From contig NZ_JAQQPS010000010.1 in NCBI RefSeq assembly GCF_036688685.1, positions 62,001 through 126,000 on the forward strand: DNA of 64,000 bases. The letters run 5' to 3'. Of the stretch, positions 8,416-17,481 are shown in pieces. The DNA is from JALYUM01 sp036688685. GTDB taxonomy: Bacteria; Pseudomonadota; Gammaproteobacteria; Burkholderiales; Burkholderiaceae_D. Made by a program: the position numbers and the translations under genes. Position 1 is the first letter of the stretch. Every line of letters starts with the position of its first letter. A model generated the notes under the pieces. It did not search any database, was not told the origin of the DNA, and saw nothing but the letters and a program-made list of their open reading frames with translations.

Positions 8416-9086
8416 TCAAGGATGGGGTGGTGGCTGGCTGTGGATTACGCTACCTTTCATCACCAGGGTGATTTTTTGAGTGCCGACATCGCCATCGTCG
8501 GAACGCCGTCTACTGCGATCACGTCGGCCGCCAGCCCGGCTTGCAGGGCGCCCAGTTCGGCGCACTTGCCGAGGATCTCGGCCGCCACCACCGTGGCGGC
8601 GCGCAGCGCCTCGGTGGGTGTCATCCCCAGTTGCACCAGCCAGGCCAGTTCGCGCGCGCTGCTGCCGTGGGCGAACACGCCGACGTCGCTGCCATTGCCG
8701 ATTGTAACCCCGACCTTGCGCGCCAGCGCGAACGCACGCGCCGACTGCGCCATGGCTGGCGTGGGCGCGCCACCACGCACATGCTTCTGAAAATATTCGC
8801 CGATGGCTTCGGGTGCGGTCAGGGTGGGCACATACGCGGTGTGGTGTTCCAGCATCAGCCGGAAGGTCGCTTCCGTGGCGCCGTAGCCGTGTTCGATGAT
8901 GTCGACGCCGGCCAGCACCGCCATGCGGATGGCAGCGTCGCTGCTGGCGTGGGCCGCGACCTTGCGGCCGCTGACGTGGGCGGCCGCCACCATCGCGCGC
9001 ATTTCTTCCAGGGTGAACGTCGGGCGCGCGCTGCCGTCGATGCCGGTGCGGTAGTCCGCACCTGGCGCGTGCAGGCGCAGCGCCTG
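8416..9086 (-). pseudogene. decayed amidohydrolase (imidazolonepropionase-like), C-terminal half only
   Basis: Read on the minus strand, an open stretch from 9086 gives the C-terminal half of a metal-dependent amidohydrolase: DYRTGIDGSARPTFTLEEM, KVAAHAS and GVDIIEHG with metal-site histidines, and GNGSDVGVF with a late Asp. The N-terminal half, including the HxH metal motif, is absent; the sequence upstream belongs to another gene that stops at 9087. Near the 3' end a run of six A (minus strand, 8477-8472) is one base short: the shorter frame ends at 8460 in KKSPW, whereas one extra A would restore KKITLVMKGSVIH to a stop at 8416. Two separate lesions make a functional product unlikely. The homopolymer lesion alone could be a sequencing error. 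Confidence 0.75.
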
Positions 9087-9356
9087 CTATTCCAGTTCCC
9101 AATCGCGCAGCAGCTTGCGCTCGTGGCCGGAGAGTTGCGCCGTAAACCCGTTTTCGTCGGTGCGCCCGAGTACCAGCCGCGCGCCGATATGCAGGCGGTA
9201 CGGCCGCCACGCGAGGGCCGCGCCGGTGTCGGGTGCAACAAAGCGCACCGGGGCTTCATCCATTCCTTCCGGAATCACGGCGCGCGCCGCCACCGGGCTG
9301 CGCGCGCCGGTTTCTACCGTGCCGGCATCGAAAGCTGCGTGGTCTTGCGCTTGCAT
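9087..9356 (-). CDS. hypothetical protein, 89 aa
   Basis: Not recognised. It starts at 9356, where AAGGAG lies 7 bases upstream; the frame is open further 5' to 9554 but that part has no SD. It is a small soluble protein with a central Trp-Arg-Pro-Tyr segment and a HERKLLRDWELE tail. The stop codon directly abuts the amidohydrolase remnant, so both may once have been in one transcript. No signal peptide or membrane segment. Confidence 0.55.
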   Translation of the reverse strand: MQAQDHAAFDAGTVETGARSPVAARAVIPEGMDEAPVRFVAPDTGAALAWRPYRLHIGARLVLGRTDENGFTAQLSGHERKLLRDWELE

Positions 9357-9552
9357 GCGAACTCCTTGTGGCTGGCTCAAAGTGCGAATGTATCTTTTAG
9401 GATAGTCAACGCTTTGATCTTGCGCAAGCCGAGGCTGGCCGGCTGCGCTCACGAAGGGGCAGTGCTGTCGCGCCAGACTTGGTAGAATCCCACTGCAGCG
9501 GCCGGCTTTTGTTTGGCTGATGCGCAATATTACCCTGTCCATCGGAGCGCGC

Positions 9553-10443
9553 ATGTCGTCATCACCCAGCTTTACCGTCGAAAGCGTGCAATGCAGTTCG
9601 CCTGCCGGACTGCACCGCGTCGCCTATAAACAGTGGGGCGACCCGGCCAACCCGCGCGTGCTGGTCTGCGTGCATGGTGTTACCCGCGTCAGTGACGATT
9701 TCGACGCGCTCGCCACCAACCTGTCGAGCCACTATCGGGTGATCTGTCCCGACGTGGTCGGGCGCGGGCGCTCGGGCCGGCTGGCCGTGCCGGCGCTGTA
9801 CACGGTGCCGCAATACGTGGCCGACATGGTGACGCTGATTGCGCGCGTCACGCACGTGCCTGGCAGCGATGGGACGGTCGACTGGTTCGGCACCTCGATG
9901 GGCGGGCTGATCGGCATGGTGCTGGCGTCCCTGCCGGGCAACCCGATCCGCAAACTGGTCCTCAACGATATCGGCCCCATCATCGACCCGGGCGCGCTGG
10001 CGCGCATCGGCGACTACATCGGTCAAGACCTGCGCTTTGCCAGTTTCGAGGAAGGTGCGCAGTACGTGCGCACCGTATCAAGCTCGTTCGGCCCGCACAG
10101 CGACAGCCAGTGGCACAAGCTGGCATCAGATGTGCTGCGCCAGGCCGACGACGGCCGCTGGCAGCGCCATTACGACATGGCGCTGGCCCAGCCCTTTAAA
10201 AGCGCCACGCCGGAAACGGCGCAGCGCGACGAAGCGGCGCTGTGGGGGGCTTACGACGCCATTACCTGTCCCACGCTGCTGGTCCGGGGCGCAGAGTCGG
10301 ACTTGCTCTCCGCCGACACCGCGCGCCAGATGACGCAGCGTGGCCCGCACCCGCAACTGGTGCAGATTCCCGGCGTCGGCCATGCACCCACCTTTGTACC
10401 AGATGACCAGATCGCGATTGCCCGTCGCTTCCTCATCGGCTGA
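9553..10443 (+). CDS. alpha/beta hydrolase
   Basis: 296 residues from the ATG at 9553, with GGAG (9544-9547) upstream; an in-frame ATG at 9520 has none. The alpha/beta-hydrolase fold is shown by the oxyanion-side VCVHGVTR segment, the nucleophile elbow GTSMGG (Ser115) and the catalytic His277 in GVGHAPT; an acid in the RGAESDLLS segment completes the triad. The substrate is unknown; esterase or C-C hydrolase roles are common. The gene is 31 bases ahead of ridA on the same strand and may be co-transcribed with it. Confidence 0.88.
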   Translation: MSSSPSFTVESVQCSSPAGLHRVAYKQWGDPANPRVLVCVHGVTRVSDDFDALATNLSSHYRVICPDVVGRGRSGRLAVPALYTVPQYVADMVTLIARVTHVPGSDGTVDWFGTSMGGLIGMVLASLPGNPIRKLVLNDIGPIIDPGALARIGDYIGQDLRFASFEEGAQYVRTVSSSFGPHSDSQWHKLASDVLRQADDGRWQRHYDMALAQPFKSATPETAQRDEAALWGAYDAITCPTLLVRGAESDLLSADTARQMTQRGPHPQLVQIPGVGHAPTFVPDDQIAIARRFLIG

Positions 10444-10474
10444 ACCGTTTTTATTCATCATCACGAAAGCAATA

Positions 10475-10825
10475 ATGGAAATCAAACGACTGCATCCCGG
10501 CAAACGCCTGTCCGAAACGGCCATCCACAACGGCACCGTCTACCTTGCCGGCCAGGTGGCCGACGACACCACCCAGGACATCGTCGGGCAGACCCGCGAA
10601 GTGCTGGCCCACGTCGACCGCCTGCTGCTCGAAGCCGGCAGCGACAAGAGCGCGATTTTGATGGTACAGATTTTCGTCAAGAACATCGACGACTTCGCCG
10701 GCATGAACTCGGTCTACGATGAATGGGTAGCCGAGGGCAATGCACCACCGCGCGCCACCGTCGAAGCAACGCTGGCCAATCCGGCCGGCCTGGTCGAAAT
10801 CGTCGTCACCGCCGCGCAGCGCTGA
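10475..10825 (+). CDS. RidA family protein
   Basis: 116 residues, standard for the YjgF/YER057c/UK114 family. It has the AIHNGTVYLAGQVADD opening and the PPRATVEA motif whose Arg holds the imine/enamine substrate in true RidA proteins. RidA hydrolyses reactive 2-aminoacrylate and related enamines released by PLP enzymes. The relA start codon follows its stop after one base, so the two are translationally coupled. Confidence 0.9.
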   Translation: MEIKRLHPGKRLSETAIHNGTVYLAGQVADDTTQDIVGQTREVLAHVDRLLLEAGSDKSAILMVQIFVKNIDDFAGMNSVYDEWVAEGNAPPRATVEATLANPAGLVEIVVTAAQR

Positions 10826-10826
10826 C

Positions 10827-13070
10827 ATGGTTTCCATCGCTGCACTGGGCGATGCGCGCCATCCGCTGAGCGAGGGCCTCGGCCCCGAGGACAGCGCGCG
10901 CGTGCAGGAAGCGCTCGAGTATGCGGGCGAAGCCTATGGCGAGCGCAGCTGCGCCTCCGGCGAAAGCGCGCTGGCGTTTTCGCTGGGCGTGGCCGGCACG
11001 CTGTCCTATCTGCGCAGCGATTGCCCGACCCGCATCGCCGGCCTGCTGTTCGAGCTGGCCATCATGGAGCCGGCCGAAGGCGCCACCTTCGAACACCGCT
11101 TCGGCAAGGAGGTGGCCGACCTGGTCGGCGGCGTGCAGCAACTGATTCGCCTGCGCGACCTGACCGTCGGCCATCAGGGCGTCAAACGCGGCAAGAATGC
11201 GGCGCAGGAAGCCAGTGCGCAAGTCGAAACGCTGCGCAAGATGCTGCTTGCCATGGCCACCGACATGCGCGTGGTGCTGGTGCGCCTCGCTTCCTGCGTC
11301 ACCACCTTGCGCTATTTTGCCGAGCAAAAGCGCTTCGATGAGGTGACCCACGCCTACGGGCGCGAAGTGCTCGATTTGTATGCGCCGCTGGCGAACCGGC
11401 TCGGTATCTGGCAACTCAAATGGGAACTGGAAGACCTGTCGTTCCGCTTCCTCGAACCGGATACCTATAAACGCATCGCCAAAATGCTGGAAGAAAAACG
11501 CATGCTGCGCGAAGGCTTCGTGCAGTCCTCAATCGCACGGCTGCAGCGCGAGCTGGCTGCGGCCGGGATCAAGGCCGAGGTCAGCGGGCGTCCCAAGCAC
11601 ATCTACAGCATCTGGAGCAAGATGCGCGGCAAGGAGCTCGATTTCACGGCCCTGTACGACGTGCGCGCGTTCCGCGTGATCGTCGAGGATGTGAAAAGCT
11701 GCTACACCGTGCTGGGCCTGGTCCACAATATCTGGACCCCGATCCCGGACGAATTCGACGACTATATTTCGCGCCCCAAGCCGAACGGCTACCAGTCGCT
11801 GCACACGGTGGTGGCGGCCGAAGACGGCCGTCCACTCGAAGTGCAGGTGCGCACGCACGAGATGCACAACTTCGCCGAATACGGCATCGCCGCGCACTGG
11901 CGTTATAAAGAAGAAGGCGGCTCGAATTTCAAGGGCCAGAAGTACGACGAGAAAATCGCCTGGCTGCGCCAGCTGCTGGCGTGGAAAACCGACGTCACCG
12001 ACAGCGTCGCCAAGCCGGAAGCAGAGCAGCGCGAGTGGGTCGAACAGTTAAAAGCGACCACGCTCGACGACCGCATTTTTGTCCTCACGCCGCAGGCGCG
12101 CGTGATCGAACTGCCGCAGGGCGCGACCCCGATCGACTTCGCTTACCACCTGCACAGCGAAGTGGGCCATCGCTGCCGCGGCGCCAAAATCGACGGCGTG
12201 ATGGTGCCCTTGAATACCCCTTTGCGCAATGGCCAGACCTGCGAGATCATCACCGCCAAGGGCGCGCCGGGCAGCGCCGGGCCGTCGCGCGACTGGCTCA
12301 GCGCCGGTTACACCGTCGGCACGCGCACCCGCACCAAGATCCGCGCCTGGTTCCATGCGCTGGACCAGCAGGAAACCCTGAACCAGGGCCGCGCGCTGGT
12401 TGAGAAATCGCTCCAGCGCGAAGGCAAGACGGCCGTCAACCTGGAAGCGCTGGCGCATAAGCTGGGCTTTCCGAAACTGGACGACCTGTTTGTCGCGGTG
12501 GGCAATGAGCTGTTCAGCCTGCGCCACGTTGAACTTGCGGTGCGCGAAAGCGGCGAGCCGGTGGCGCCTGTCGACGACGCCGCCGTCATCAACAAGAGCC
12601 GCGCGTCGAGCGTGGAGCAGGGCGCCAAGTCGGGCGTGCTGGTGGTCGGATCGGAAGGCTTGCTGACGGCCCTGGCCAAGTGTTGCAAACCGGCGCCGCC
12701 GGACGGTATCGTCGGTTTTGTCACGCGCGGCAAGGGCGTCTCGATCCACCGCGCCACCTGCAAGAACTTCACCGAGATGCGCGCCAAGGCGCCCGAGCGC
12801 GTGATCCAGACCGCGTGGGGCGGCGCGCTCAGCGACACCGTCTATCCGGTCGACCTGTTCATCCTGGCCAGCGACCGCCAGGGCCTGCTGCGCGATATTT
12901 CCGAGGTGTTCTCGAAAGAAAAGATCAACGTCATCGGCGTGAACACGCAAAGCGCGAAGGGCAATGCGCGCATGGTGTTCACGGCGGAGATCGGGTCGAC
13001 CGCGCAGCTGAACCGGGCGCTGGGCGAGATCCGCGAAGTGCAAGGGGTGCAGCAGGCGATGCGCCAGTAA
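10827..13070 (+). CDS. relA: GTP pyrophosphokinase RelA, synthetase-only
   Basis: 747 residues from the ATG at 10827, one base after the ridA stop. Order: degenerate HD hydrolase region (about 30-190), (p)ppGpp synthetase (about 230-350), TGS (about 405-465), a Cys-Cys/His motif region (KCCKPAPPDG then HRATC) and a C-terminal ACT domain. Where a bifunctional SpoT/Rel has its His-Asp pair this protein has LFELA, so hydrolysis is not expected. The synthetase loop reads EFDDYI (Glu309-Asp312), the acidic EXDD form typical of monofunctional RelA rather than the RXKD form of bifunctional enzymes. It makes (p)ppGpp on stalled ribosomes. A bifunctional SpoT should exist elsewhere in the genome. Confidence 0.95.
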   Translation: MVSIAALGDARHPLSEGLGPEDSARVQEALEYAGEAYGERSCASGESALAFSLGVAGTLSYLRSDCPTRIAGLLFELAIMEPAEGATFEHRFGKEVADLVGGVQQLIRLRDLTVGHQGVKRGKNAAQEASAQVETLRKMLLAMATDMRVVLVRLASCVTTLRYFAEQKRFDEVTHAYGREVLDLYAPLANRLGIWQLKWELEDLSFRFLEPDTYKRIAKMLEEKRMLREGFVQSSIARLQRELAAAGIKAEVSGRPKHIYSIWSKMRGKELDFTALYDVRAFRVIVEDVKSCYTVLGLVHNIWTPIPDEFDDYISRPKPNGYQSLHTVVAAEDGRPLEVQVRTHEMHNFAEYGIAAHWRYKEEGGSNFKGQKYDEKIAWLRQLLAWKTDVTDSVAKPEAEQREWVEQLKATTLDDRIFVLTPQARVIELPQGATPIDFAYHLHSEVGHRCRGAKIDGVMVPLNTPLRNGQTCEIITAKGAPGSAGPSRDWLSAGYTVGTRTRTKIRAWFHALDQQETLNQGRALVEKSLQREGKTAVNLEALAHKLGFPKLDDLFVAVGNELFSLRHVELAVRESGEPVAPVDDAAVINKSRASSVEQGAKSGVLVVGSEGLLTALAKCCKPAPPDGIVGFVTRGKGVSIHRATCKNFTEMRAKAPERVIQTAWGGALSDTVYPVDLFILASDRQGLLRDISEVFSKEKINVIGVNTQSAKGNARMVFTAEIGSTAQLNRALGEIREVQGVQQAMRQ

Positions 13071-13077
13071 ATCCCCG

Positions 13078-13875
<798 letters not shown>

Positions 13876-13880
13876 CCGGA

Positions 13881-14828
13881 ATGCCCATGCCTGAAACAAC
13901 GATTGAAAAGCACCCGGACGAACCGGCGCACGTCGAAGCCAAGGCGGTTGCGCTGCTGGTGCTGATGGCCGCGCTGGTGCTCGGCTTCGTGCTGTACGTG
14001 ATGTATGCGCGCGGCGTGTTCGACAGCACCCAGCGCCTGGTGCTGGTGGCCGAGGATTCGGAAGGCGTCACGCCCGGCATGGACGTTACCTTCGCGGGTT
14101 TCCCGATCGGCCGCGTGCAGAAGGTCGAACTCGACGCCGAGGGCAAGGTGAATATCCTGGTCGACGTGCCGAAAAAAGATGTGCGCTGGCTGCGCGTCTC
14201 GAGCGTGTTCACGGTCGAGCGCAGCATCGTGGGCGAGACCCGCATCCGCGCCTATTCGGGCATCCTGACCGACCCGCCATTGCCGGAGGGCGCGCGCCGC
14301 ACCGTGCTGCGCGGCGACGCCGCCGCCGAAATCCCGCGCTTGATGTCGACCGCGCGCACGCTGCTGGAAAACCTCGAAACCATGACGCGCGACGGCTCGC
14401 CCATCAACCACAGCCTGGTCAACATCGACAAGGTCACCGGCACGCTAGGCGGCAAATACGGTTTGCTGGGCGGCGCGCTGGGCGGCGACGAGCAGGCCAA
14501 AAAGCTGATGCAGACGCTCGACGGCATCAATGTGCTGCTGGCGAAAACCGACCAGCGCGTGTTCGCCAAGGGCGGCGTGATGGACGATACCCAGGCCGCC
14601 GTGGTCGAGTTGCGCCACGTGCTGGAAGACGCGCGCGCCAGCCTGCAGAAGGTCGACGCGGTGCTGGTCGAAGCGCAGGCGGTGGGGGCGAACGCGCGCG
14701 TGGCCACGCAGGACCTGGGTAGCTTGCGCGGTGAAGTCGACGCCAGCCTGCGCAAGGTGAACCGGCTGGTCGATGAACTCAATCGGAAGTGGCCCTTTGC
14801 CAAAAAAACGGAGATCAAGCTGCCATGA
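13881..14828 (+). CDS. MlaD/MCE domain protein
   Basis: 315 residues. The start is the ATG at 13881; a second ATG at 13887 is equally possible. One membrane anchor lies at about residues 22-44, then an MCE/MlaD domain (about 50-130; VTPGMDVTFAGFPIGRVQKV is diagnostic), then a long helical tail to the C-terminus. The tail contains a helix-rich region like the tunnel-forming parts of PqiB/YebT-class proteins. It would sit in the inner membrane facing the periplasm and bind lipids. It overlaps the next gene by ATGA. Confidence 0.88.
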   Translation: MPMPETTIEKHPDEPAHVEAKAVALLVLMAALVLGFVLYVMYARGVFDSTQRLVLVAEDSEGVTPGMDVTFAGFPIGRVQKVELDAEGKVNILVDVPKKDVRWLRVSSVFTVERSIVGETRIRAYSGILTDPPLPEGARRTVLRGDAAAEIPRLMSTARTLLENLETMTRDGSPINHSLVNIDKVTGTLGGKYGLLGGALGGDEQAKKLMQTLDGINVLLAKTDQRVFAKGGVMDDTQAAVVELRHVLEDARASLQKVDAVLVEAQAVGANARVATQDLGSLRGEVDASLRKVNRLVDELNRKWPFAKKTEIKLP

Positions 14829-15451
14829 AGATGATCGTTGCATGCATCGCGCTGGCACTGGCCGGTTGTGCGACGCAAGCGCCGCAACCGGCGTGGCGCG
14901 CGGATGCCCAGTCGGCCCTCGACGGTTTTACGGATGCCTACCTGGCTGGCGCCAGTGCTGCCGCCAGTACCGAGTTCGCGCGCGCGCGTGCGGGCGCCGC
15001 AGGCACGGGCGACGCCGCGGCCGTCGGTCAAATTGAACTGGTGCGCTGTGCCGCGCAAACGGCAAGCCTGGATGTCGCCGAATGCACGGGATTTGCTGCA
15101 CTGGCAAGCGACGCGACGCCGGCGCAGCGCGCGTACGCCAGCTATCTGGCCGGGCGCTGGCAGGAAGTGGATGTGGCGCTGCTGCCGGAGCAGCACCGCG
15201 CCGTCATCAAGGGTGGCGCAATTGCGCCGATTGCCGATCCGCTGTCACGTCTGGTCGCAGCCGGCGCGGCGCTGCGGGCCGGCCAGCTCGCGCCCGAGGG
15301 TATTGCGACGGCAGCCGAAACCGCGTCCACGCAAGGCTGGCGCCGTCCGCTGCTGGCGTGGCTCGGCGTGGCGATCCAGCGCGCGCAGGCGCTGGGCAAT
15401 GCGGCAGAAGTGGCGCGCCTGCGGCGCCGGGTCGCGCTGGCGCAGCCTTAG
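14825..15451 (+). CDS. putative lipoprotein of the MCE set
   Basis: 208 residues beginning in the ATGA overlap with the MCE gene. It has a short signal peptide with lipobox LAGC (lipidated Cys15). The rest is Ala-rich and helical and looks like helical-repeat (TPR-like) segments. It is not recognisable as PqiC/DUF330, the auxiliary lipoprotein often found in this position. Translational coupling argues for a shared role in envelope lipid transport. Its stop overlaps that of the convergent GST gene by 4 bases. Confidence 0.7.
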   Translation: MKMIVACIALALAGCATQAPQPAWRADAQSALDGFTDAYLAGASAAASTEFARARAGAAGTGDAAAVGQIELVRCAAQTASLDVAECTGFAALASDATPAQRAYASYLAGRWQEVDVALLPEQHRAVIKGGAIAPIADPLSRLVAAGAALRAGQLAPEGIATAAETASTQGWRRPLLAWLGVAIQRAQALGNAAEVARLRRRVALAQP

Positions 15452-16068
15452 GTAAAGTTGGCCGCCCAGGCCTGGTAGCCGGGACGCTGGGCCAGTCGCG
15501 CCAGGTATGCGTCGACGGCAGGGAAGATCGGATGTTCGATTGGCGCCGCCTGCCAGCGCGCCAGTGACAGGCCGATGACAATATCGGCGGGCGTGAACGT
15601 GTTGCCGACCATGCAGTCGGTTCCCATCGACAGGTGCTGGTCGATGATGCCGACATGGCGGTGCCATGCGGCGATGCTGGCGCCAACCTGAGCGCTGTCC
15701 TGGTGTGCCGGGCTGTTTCGCACCAGTGCCATGAAGGCGTAGCGCCAGGCGTTGTTAAATTCCGTCGCCTGCCAGTCCATCCATTGTTCGACCAGGGCCT
15801 TCTGTTGTCCGAAAGCGGGCAGCAGCCTGCTGCCACCGTATTGCGTCGCCAGGTAGCGGCAAATGGCGTTCGATTCCCACATGACAAAAGCGCGATCGAC
15901 CAGTACGGGTACTTGCGCATTTGGATTCATTGCCAGGAACGCTGCTTCGCTGGTTGACTGAAACCCCACGCCCCAATCCTCGCGGAAAAATGGCAAGTCC
16001 AGTTCATCGCAGGTCCAGAGTACCTTGCGCACGTTGATCGATGACGCCTTGCCCAGTATTTTCAGCAT
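15448..16068 (-). CDS. glutathione S-transferase family protein
   Basis: 206 residues with thioredoxin-fold N-terminus and helical C-terminus. SSINVRKVLW carries the likely catalytic Ser, NPNAQVPVLVD is the cis-Pro loop, and WESNAICRYLA holds the Glu-Ser glutathione contacts. AAGGA precedes the ATG. Role: glutathione conjugation or peroxide/dehalogenation chemistry, substrate unknown. It is divergent from the GbsR-type regulator across 144 bases that contain a perfect palindrome, so it may be part of that regulon. Confidence 0.9.
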   Translation of the reverse strand: MLKILGKASSINVRKVLWTCDELDLPFFREDWGVGFQSTSEAAFLAMNPNAQVPVLVDRAFVMWESNAICRYLATQYGGSRLLPAFGQQKALVEQWMDWQATEFNNAWRYAFMALVRNSPAHQDSAQVGASIAAWHRHVGIIDQHLSMGTDCMVGNTFTPADIVIGLSLARWQAAPIEHPIFPAVDAYLARLAQRPGYQAWAANFT

Positions 16069-16169
16069 GCGCTTGTCCTTTCAAAAGAGTTACGCAAAAT
16101 CATAACCAGAAAACGTCGTGCTGCTGCGACAGGCTGTCGATTTCTTTTGACTTCACGGAAGGATAAGCG

Positions 16170-16197
16170 TTTAATTTCTGTTGTGACAGAAATTAAA
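16170..16197. promoter_or_regulatory. perfect inverted repeat, likely operator of the GbsR regulator
   Basis: TTTAATTTCTG (16170-16180), a 6-base spacer TTGTGA, then CAGAAATTAAA (16187-16197): 11-bp arms without mismatch. It ends 15 bases before the regulator's ATG, between divergent genes, and is AT-rich in a GC-rich region, as expected for an operator of a dimeric winged-helix repressor. Confidence 0.65.
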
Positions 16198-16212
16198 GAA
16201 ATTGGAGAAATC

Positions 16213-16755
16213 ATGGCGCTCAGCGATACCGAACAGAAATTCATTCTCCATTGGGGCGAAATGGGGACCCGCTGGGGCGTCAACCGCACCGTCGCGCAGA
16301 TCCACGCGCTGCTGTTCCTCGCGGAGCGCGCGCTGACAGCCGAAGAGATCGCCGAGGCGCTGGGCGTGGCGCGCTCGAATGTCAGCAACAGTCTCAAGGA
16401 ATTGCAGAGCTGGAAGCTGGTCCGCAGCACACATTTGCTGGGCGACCGGCGCGACCACTTCCTTGCCTTGCAGGATGTATGGGAAATTTTCAGGGTCATC
16501 GTCGAGGAGCGCAAGCGGCGCGAAATCGACCCGACGCTCACCGTGCTGCGCGAGTGCGTCATCGAAGGCGGGCAGGATGCCGCGCTGGCGCCTGCCACGC
16601 TGGCACGGATCGATGGCGTGCTAGCGTTCCTCGACATGCTGAGCGCCAGCTACGACGACTACAAGCACCTGCCGCCGGCGACGATGCAGCGCTTCCTCAG
16701 CATGGGCGGCAAGGTGGCGCGCTTTCTGGGCCCTGACAAAGAGGGTGCCAAATGA
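16213..16755 (+). CDS. GbsR/MarR family winged-helix regulator
   Basis: 180 residues from the ATG at 16213 with GGAG (16204-16207); an in-frame TTG at 16147 would read through the palindrome. FILHWGEMGTRWGVNRTVAQIHALLFL followed by TAEEIAEALGVARSNVS, given here in parts, is the GbsR-type winged helix; the C-terminal half is helical for dimerisation. GbsR relatives respond to choline or other small solutes. It is the first gene of a set with DUF4166 and a membrane/TIGR01777 fusion. Autorepression through the upstream palindrome is likely. Confidence 0.88.
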   Translation: MALSDTEQKFILHWGEMGTRWGVNRTVAQIHALLFLAERALTAEEIAEALGVARSNVSNSLKELQSWKLVRSTHLLGDRRDHFLALQDVWEIFRVIVEERKRREIDPTLTVLRECVIEGGQDAALAPATLARIDGVLAFLDMLSASYDDYKHLPPATMQRFLSMGGKVARFLGPDKEGAK

Positions 16756-16860
16756 GCGCCGCACTGACCCTGAACTACGACGACGGCGGCCATCGCGCTG
16801 CTGGCCGTCGCCTTGCGCCACGTCTGGCGTACCTGTTTTTCACTGACCGTAGAGCACACC

Positions 16861-17481
16861 ATGCGCCATCCCTCTGAAGGTGAACTGTTCAAGAAAATCC
16901 TGGGGGCCGAATGGGGCCGTCTGCATCCCGACATCCAGGCGCGGTTCGACAAGAATCCTGCGCCTGGCCAGCCGCTGCACTACAGCGGGCATTTGAGCGA
17001 GCTGACCTGTTCAACCCTTGGGCGGGTGCTGGGCCACACGTCGCGGCCCTTCATCAAGGGCGCTCTCATCCCGTACACTGACCGCGACTTTCCCGTTGAT
17101 ATACAGGTTTATTCGAAGCCGGCCTGTCCGTCGATTTTCAAGCAGCGCACCTACCGTCTCAACGGCCGCAAGCCGATCATGTTCACGTCGTACATGACCG
17201 AGGGGCCGCGCGGCGAAGTGTTCGAATACGTCGGCATGGGTCTCGGCATGCAGCTCGTTCTGTCGGTCCGCGACGGCAACCTGCATTTCGAGAGCGATGG
17301 CTATTTCTGGCAGTTGTTCGGCGTGCGCATCCCGATCCCTGGCCTGCTTACGCCCGGCAAGACCTTCCTGCTCCATCGCAACAACAGCGCCAACCAGTTC
17401 GACATTCGCATCGAGATTCGCCATCCGCTGTTCGGCACCACATTCACCCAGGCTGGCGTATTTCGCGAGGTGGCTGCATGA
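16861..17481 (+). CDS. DUF4166 domain protein
   Basis: 206 residues from the ATG at 16861; the frame is open from 16813 but that part is poor coding sequence. LHPDIQARF near the start and the FWQLFGVRIPIPGLLTPGK segment mark DUF4166. No signal peptide or membrane segment. The function of the family is unknown; it is often found beside or fused to SDR-type proteins and membrane proteins. Here it overlaps the following fusion gene by ATGA, so the two are made together. Confidence 0.82.
   Translation: MRHPSEGELFKKILGAEWGRLHPDIQARFDKNPAPGQPLHYSGHLSELTCSTLGRVLGHTSRPFIKGALIPYTDRDFPVDIQVYSKPACPSIFKQRTYRLNGRKPIMFTSYMTEGPRGEVFEYVGMGLGMQLVLSVRDGNLHFESDGYFWQLFGVRIPIPGLLTPGKTFLLHRNNSANQFDIRIEIRHPLFGTTFTQAGVFREVAA

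Noticed and set aside
6983..8479. 498-codon plus-strand frame opposite dctA
   Set aside because: Antisense shadow of a certain gene; the product is a His/Asp/Arg-rich string with no known fold.
10827..13070. Reading relA as a bifunctional SpoT/Rel
   Set aside because: The HD residues are replaced and the synthetase loop is of the acidic EXDD type.
16752..16877. 41-codon ORF starting in an ATGA overlap with the GbsR gene
   Set aside because: It runs across the DUF4166 start in another frame, has no SD beyond the coupling and no recognisable content. It may be a relic of a lost gene, but that cannot be shown.
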